A stretch of DNA of 64,000 nucleotides from Streptococcus sp. SK643 (GTDB taxonomy: Bacteria > Bacillota > Bacilli > Lactobacillales > Streptococcaceae), in assembly GCF_000259505.1 (NCBI RefSeq), contig NZ_AJMM01000003.1, positions 27,477 through 91,476 of the forward strand, written 5' to 3'. Positions 60,854 to 64,000 of the stretch are shown here, one piece after another. A program made the position numbers and the translations under genes. Positions within the stretch are counted from its first letter, which is position 1. Each line of letters starts with the position of its first letter. Below the pieces are notes generated by a model, which was given only the letters and a program-made list of their open reading frames with translations, made no database searches and was not told the origin of the DNA.

Positions 60854-62233
60854 ATGTTATTCAAATTATTTGTGAAAAAAATTGAAAGAGCCTTGGGTGG
60901 ACTTTCGCCTGCTCGTCGAATCTTTTTGAGTTTCGCTGGAGTTATTTTTATAGGTTCTCTTCTTTTGAGCTTACCTTTTGTTCAGGCAAGTGGTTCGCAG
61001 GCCACTTATTTTGACCATCTTTTTACGACAGTATCAATGGTCTGTGTGACTGGTCTTTTTACGCAACCAGTGGCTACGACCTATAATGTCTGGGGGCAGT
61101 TGATTTGTATGCTCTTGATACAGATTGGTGGTCTGGGGCTCATGACTTTTATCGGGATTTTTTATATCCAAGGCAAGCAAAAGCTTAGTCTGCGTAGTCG
61201 TGAAACCATTCAGGAGAGTTTTAGTTATGGGGAAAGTAAGTCTTTGAAGTCTTTTATGCGTTCCATCTTTTTGACGACTTTTCTGGTGGAGGGTTTGGGA
61301 GCTTTTCTTCTTAGTTTCCGTTTTATTCCTGAGTTCGGCTGGGGACGAGGCATTTTCACCTCTATCTTTTTAGCCATTTCAGCCTTTTGTAATGCTGGTT
61401 TTGATAATTTCGGCAGTAGCAGTTTAGTGGCTTTTCAGACGGATCCCTTAATCAATCTGGTTATTGCTGGTTTGATTATCACAGGAGGTCTTGGCTTTAT
61501 GGTCTGGTTTGACTTGGCAACCCAGTTTGACAAGAAGAAAAAACGCCGTCTGCGTTTCCACACCAAGCTGGTCCTATTCTTGACCGCAGGGATTTTGCTG
61601 TTTGGGACAGTATCCACACTCTTTACGGAGTGGCACAATCCAGGAACCATTGGCAATCTCAGCGTTCCAGAGAAAGTGCTGGTTAGCTTTTTCCAAACCG
61701 TTAGCATGAGAACGGCTGGCTTTGCTTCTATTGACTACACTCAAGCTCGGCCTGTGACCTTGTTTATCTATATCCTACAGATGTTTCTGGGTGGGGCGCC
61801 TGGAGGGACGGCTGGGGGGCTCAAGATTACGACTTTCTTTGTCTTATTGGTCTTTGCGCGTAGTGAATTGCTGGGCCTGCCTCATGCCAATGTTGCGCAG
61901 AGAACCATTGAGGCTCGCACAGTCCAAAAATCCTTTAGTGTCTTTATTATCTTTTTGATGACCTTCTTGTTGGGTTTGGTGTTGTTGGGAATTACGGCAG
62001 AAGGAACACCGCGATTTATCTACCTCATGTTTGAGACCATTTCAGCCCTTGCGACAGTTGGGGTAACAGCAAATCTGACACCAGAATTGGGCAAGATGGC
62101 TCTCAGCATTGTCATGGTGCTCATGTTTATTGGCCGTATTGGTCCCTTGACCTTGCTGGTTAGTCTAGCGGACTACCAGCCTGATAAGAAAGATTTGATT
62201 CACTATATGAAAGCAGATATTAGTATTGGATAA
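60854..62233 (+). CDS. trkH: TrkH/KtrB-family potassium channel subunit
   Basis: 459-residue K+ translocating membrane protein with four membrane-pore-membrane repeats. Selectivity-filter glycines are seen in SMVCVTGLF, SAFCNAGFDNF, SMRTAGFASID and SALATVGVTAN. GGAPGGTAGGLKITT is the intramembrane loop. It works with the cytoplasmic regulator encoded next. No Shine-Dalgarno sequence precedes the ATG (upstream is tcttctccttctttttatgg), and the -10 ends six bases before it, so the mRNA is probably leaderless. Confidence 0.95.
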   Translation: MLFKLFVKKIERALGGLSPARRIFLSFAGVIFIGSLLLSLPFVQASGSQATYFDHLFTTVSMVCVTGLFTQPVATTYNVWGQLICMLLIQIGGLGLMTFIGIFYIQGKQKLSLRSRETIQESFSYGESKSLKSFMRSIFLTTFLVEGLGAFLLSFRFIPEFGWGRGIFTSIFLAISAFCNAGFDNFGSSSLVAFQTDPLINLVIAGLIITGGLGFMVWFDLATQFDKKKKRRLRFHTKLVLFLTAGILLFGTVSTLFTEWHNPGTIGNLSVPEKVLVSFFQTVSMRTAGFASIDYTQARPVTLFIYILQMFLGGAPGGTAGGLKITTFFVLLVFARSELLGLPHANVAQRTIEARTVQKSFSVFIIFLMTFLLGLVLLGITAEGTPRFIYLMFETISALATVGVTANLTPELGKMALSIVMVLMFIGRIGPLTLLVSLADYQPDKKDLIHYMKADISIG

Positions 62234-62246
62234 GAAAGGAAGAACT

Positions 62247-62912
62247 ATGTCAGATCGTACGATTGGAATTTTAGGTTTGGGAATTTTTGGGACCAGTGTC
62301 CTGACAGCGCTCGCCAAACAAGATATGAATATTATTGCCATTGATGACCACGAAGAGCATATCAATCAATTTGAACCTGTTTTGGCGCGTGGAGTTGTTG
62401 GGGATATTACAGATGAGGAACTCCTCAGAACTGCGGGGATTGACACCTGTGATACAGTTGTCGTTGCGACGGGAGAAAGTCTAGAGTCCAGTGTTCTTGC
62501 AGTCATGCACTGTAAGAGTCTGGGAGTACCGACTGTTATTGCTAAGGTCAAAAGTCATACAGCCAAAAAGGTCTTGGAAAAAATTGGTGCAGATGTGGTC
62601 ATCTCACCTGAGTATGAAATGGGACAGTCTCTCGCACAGAATATTTTGTTTCATAATTGCGTCGATGTCCTTCAATTAGATAAAAATGTTTCTGTTGTAG
62701 AGATGAAGATACCGAGTGCTTGGGCTGGTCAAAGTTTGAGTCAGCTAGATTTACGCGGCAAGTATAACCTCAATATTATCGGATTTCGTGAGCAGGAAAA
62801 TGCACCCTTGGATGTCCAATTTGGCCCCAATGATCTCTTGAAGGCAGACACCTATATTTTAGCTGTTATCAATAATCAGTATTTGGATGCTTTGGCGGAA
62901 ATCAATTCGTAG
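62247..62912 (+). CDS. trkA: TrkA/KtrA-family potassium uptake regulator
   Basis: 221-residue cytoplasmic RCK protein. The N-terminal Rossmann nucleotide-binding part has GILGLGIFGTSVLTAL and IAIDDHEEHINQF; the C-terminal RCK_C part includes AWAGQSLSQLDLRGKYNLNI. It gates TrkH in response to ATP/ADP or c-di-AMP in related systems. It starts 13 bases after trkH behind aaaggaag. A clear terminator follows. Confidence 0.94.
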   Translation: MSDRTIGILGLGIFGTSVLTALAKQDMNIIAIDDHEEHINQFEPVLARGVVGDITDEELLRTAGIDTCDTVVVATGESLESSVLAVMHCKSLGVPTVIAKVKSHTAKKVLEKIGADVVISPEYEMGQSLAQNILFHNCVDVLQLDKNVSVVEMKIPSAWAGQSLSQLDLRGKYNLNIIGFREQENAPLDVQFGPNDLLKADTYILAVINNQYLDALAEINS

Positions 62913-62939
62913 AAAATTAATATAAGTATTTTATAAGAG

Positions 62940-62978
62940 GGATTTAAGAAAAATTTTAACTTTTTCTTAATCCTTTTT
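62940..62978 (+). terminator. Terminator after trkA
   Basis: ggatttaagaaaaa (62940-62953) pairs with tttttcttaatcc (62961-62973) with a one-base bulge; a T run follows. Confidence 0.8.
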
Positions 62979-63035
62979 AATTTTAGGAGATTATACTAGA
63001 GTCATCAAATAAAGAAAAACTCTAAGGAGAATCCT

Positions 63036-64000
63036 ATGAAATTCAATCCAAATCAAAGATATACTCGTTGGTCTATTCGCCGTCTTAGTGTCGGTGTTGC
63101 CTCAGTTGTTGTAGCCAGTGGCTTTTTTGTCCTAGTTGGGCAGCCAAGTTCTGTACGTGCCGATGTGGTCAATCCAACCCCTGCTCAAGTTGTGCCAGAT
63201 GCTACTCCGGTGAGTGAAAAGAGTGACTTACCAGCAGAACTTCTCAAAGAAGCAGTCGATACAGCTCTTCCTTCAGAACAGGCAGAGTCAACACCTAAAG
63301 CAAGCTTGGATACTACAAGCTCTCCAGAAAAAGCGGATGTGACTACTAAAGACCAAGTAGTAGCACCAAAAGAAGAAGTGCAAGCAAAACCAGAATCTAA
63401 GAAAGAAACAGAAGATGTGGTTAAACCTGCGACAAATCCTGCGCCTACAGTTTCTGGACAAGACCGTGAAGCAAATGAAGCTCAACCAGCAACCACCCCA
63501 GCTGAAGTCCAAAAGGGCGTGGCTGACAATACTAAAGACACAGTAGATGTTCCAGCTGCTTATCTAGATAAAGCGAACTTCCCAGGTCCATTCACAGCTG
63601 GTGTCAACCAAGTCATTCCATATGAATTCTTCGCTGGTGACGGTATGTTAACTCGCCTTATCTTAAAAGCATCCGACAAGGCTCCATGGTCAGACAATGG
63701 TTCGGCCAAAAATCCTGCTCTTCCACCAGTAGAGAAATTGGGCAAAGGCCTCTACTTCTACGAAGTGGACTTGGCCGGCACCCAAGGTAAATCAGATAAA
63801 GAGCTTCTAGACCTCTTGAAACAAAACGGCACTCAAAGCTATAAAGCTACCATCAAAGTTTACGGTGCTAAAGATGGCAAAGCAGATTTGAGCAACCTTG
63901 TAGCGACAAAAGATTTGGATGTCAACTTAAATGGCTTGACTACTCCAGCTGAAGTGCAAAAAGGTGTGGCAGACAATACTAAAGATACAGTAGACGTTCC
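63036..64000 (+). CDS. pavB: PavB-like surface adhesin with SSURE repeats, 3'-truncated by the window edge
   Basis: The frame is open to the window end (321 codons present). It begins with a YSIRK-type signal variant (YTRWSIRRLSVGVASVVVAS), followed by a Pro/Glu-rich stretch (about residues 45-150). The first SSURE-type repeat starts near residue 153 (TPAEVQKGVADNTKDTVDVP) and runs about 152 residues; at the very end the same repeat start returns (TPAEVQKGVADNTKDTVDVP near 302-321). SSURE domains bind fibronectin, and pneumococcal PavB carries several. The ATG at 63036 follows aaggagaatcct. A -10-like tatact lies at 62992-62997. The number of repeats cannot be seen. Confidence 0.88.
   Translation, partial: MKFNPNQRYTRWSIRRLSVGVASVVVASGFFVLVGQPSSVRADVVNPTPAQVVPDATPVSEKSDLPAELLKEAVDTALPSEQAESTPKASLDTTSSPEKADVTTKDQVVAPKEEVQAKPESKKETEDVVKPATNPAPTVSGQDREANEAQPATTPAEVQKGVADNTKDTVDVPAAYLDKANFPGPFTAGVNQVIPYEFFAGDGMLTRLILKASDKAPWSDNGSAKNPALPPVEKLGKGLYFYEVDLAGTQGKSDKELLDLLKQNGTQSYKATIKVYGAKDGKADLSNLVATKDLDVNLNGLTTPAEVQKGVADNTKDTVDV

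Noticed and set aside
62940..62960. CiaR site (TTTAAG-N5-TTTAAG) before the PavB-like gene
   Set aside because: The spacing is six, the second half-site does not match fully, and the sequence forms the trkA terminator stem.

Overview
The window comes from a mitis-group streptococcus, either Streptococcus mitis or a close relative of S. pneumoniae. The reasons are the comAB competence transporter, three BOX repeats (boxA-boxB-boxC), an IS1167-type ISL3 remnant, the surface hexosaminidase StrH, a BgaC/mannose-family PTS operon and a PavB-like SSURE adhesin. The gene order (polA - araT/recO/plsX/acpP - comAB - pur cluster - strH - bgaC operon - trkH/trkA - pavB) is the one I recall for the pneumococcal chromosome near the origin.

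Region by region. 1-7 kb: the 3' part of polA, a CoA-binding protein, a convergent YeiH-type membrane protein, and an araT-recO-plsX-acpP operon whose genes overlap or nearly touch. 7-11.7 kb: a decayed accessory island with GT8 and GT2 glycosyltransferase fragments, a gtfB interrupted by an amber codon and an intact gtfA. It lies between two copies of an IS1167-type end, followed by a gutted transposase, a gene-free stretch and a BOX element. 11.7-15.2 kb: comA, broken by an in-frame amber codon after 130 residues, and comB. 15.4-32.3 kb: the purine operons (purC L F M N H, then purD E K B). Between the pur genes sit a HEAT-repeat/AlkC-like gene, a GNAT acetyltransferase, a small conserved protein, an AT-rich two-gene membrane/coiled-coil cassette of unknown function, a BOX next to a copy of the purM start, and a strongly structured 132-nt element between purD and purE.

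32.4-44.7 kb is a host-glycan module. It holds StrH (surface beta-N-acetylhexosaminidase, divergent, with a cre site), a GntR/UTRA regulator, and bgaC with PTS IIB, IIC, IID, IIA, agaS and galM. Together these would cleave terminal sugars, import them by phosphorylation and process them. 44.7-54.5 kb is a glycosylation and adhesin block: a compact promoter-terminator unit that may encode a small RNA, a GT4 glycosyltransferase, a CMP-sialate-synthetase-like enzyme, a GT52 sialyltransferase-like enzyme, and then a 2146-residue LPNTG surface protein with 18 MucBP-like repeats. No sialic acid biosynthesis genes are visible. 54.7-60 kb: a lipoprotein, a VOC-fold protein and a CstR-type sulfur-stress module (CstR-like sensor, two single rhodaneses and a CoA-disulfide-reductase/rhodanese fusion behind a palindromic operator). 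60-64 kb: a nucleoside phosphorylase, the TrkH/TrkA potassium system (trkH looks leaderless) and the 5' part of a PavB-like adhesin that runs off the end.

The observations most worth following are the comA nonsense mutation, the unknown two-gene cassette between purK and purB, the folded purD-purE element, the sialylation genes beside a giant adhesin, and the CstR regulon. All family assignments were made by reading the translations; no database search was possible.
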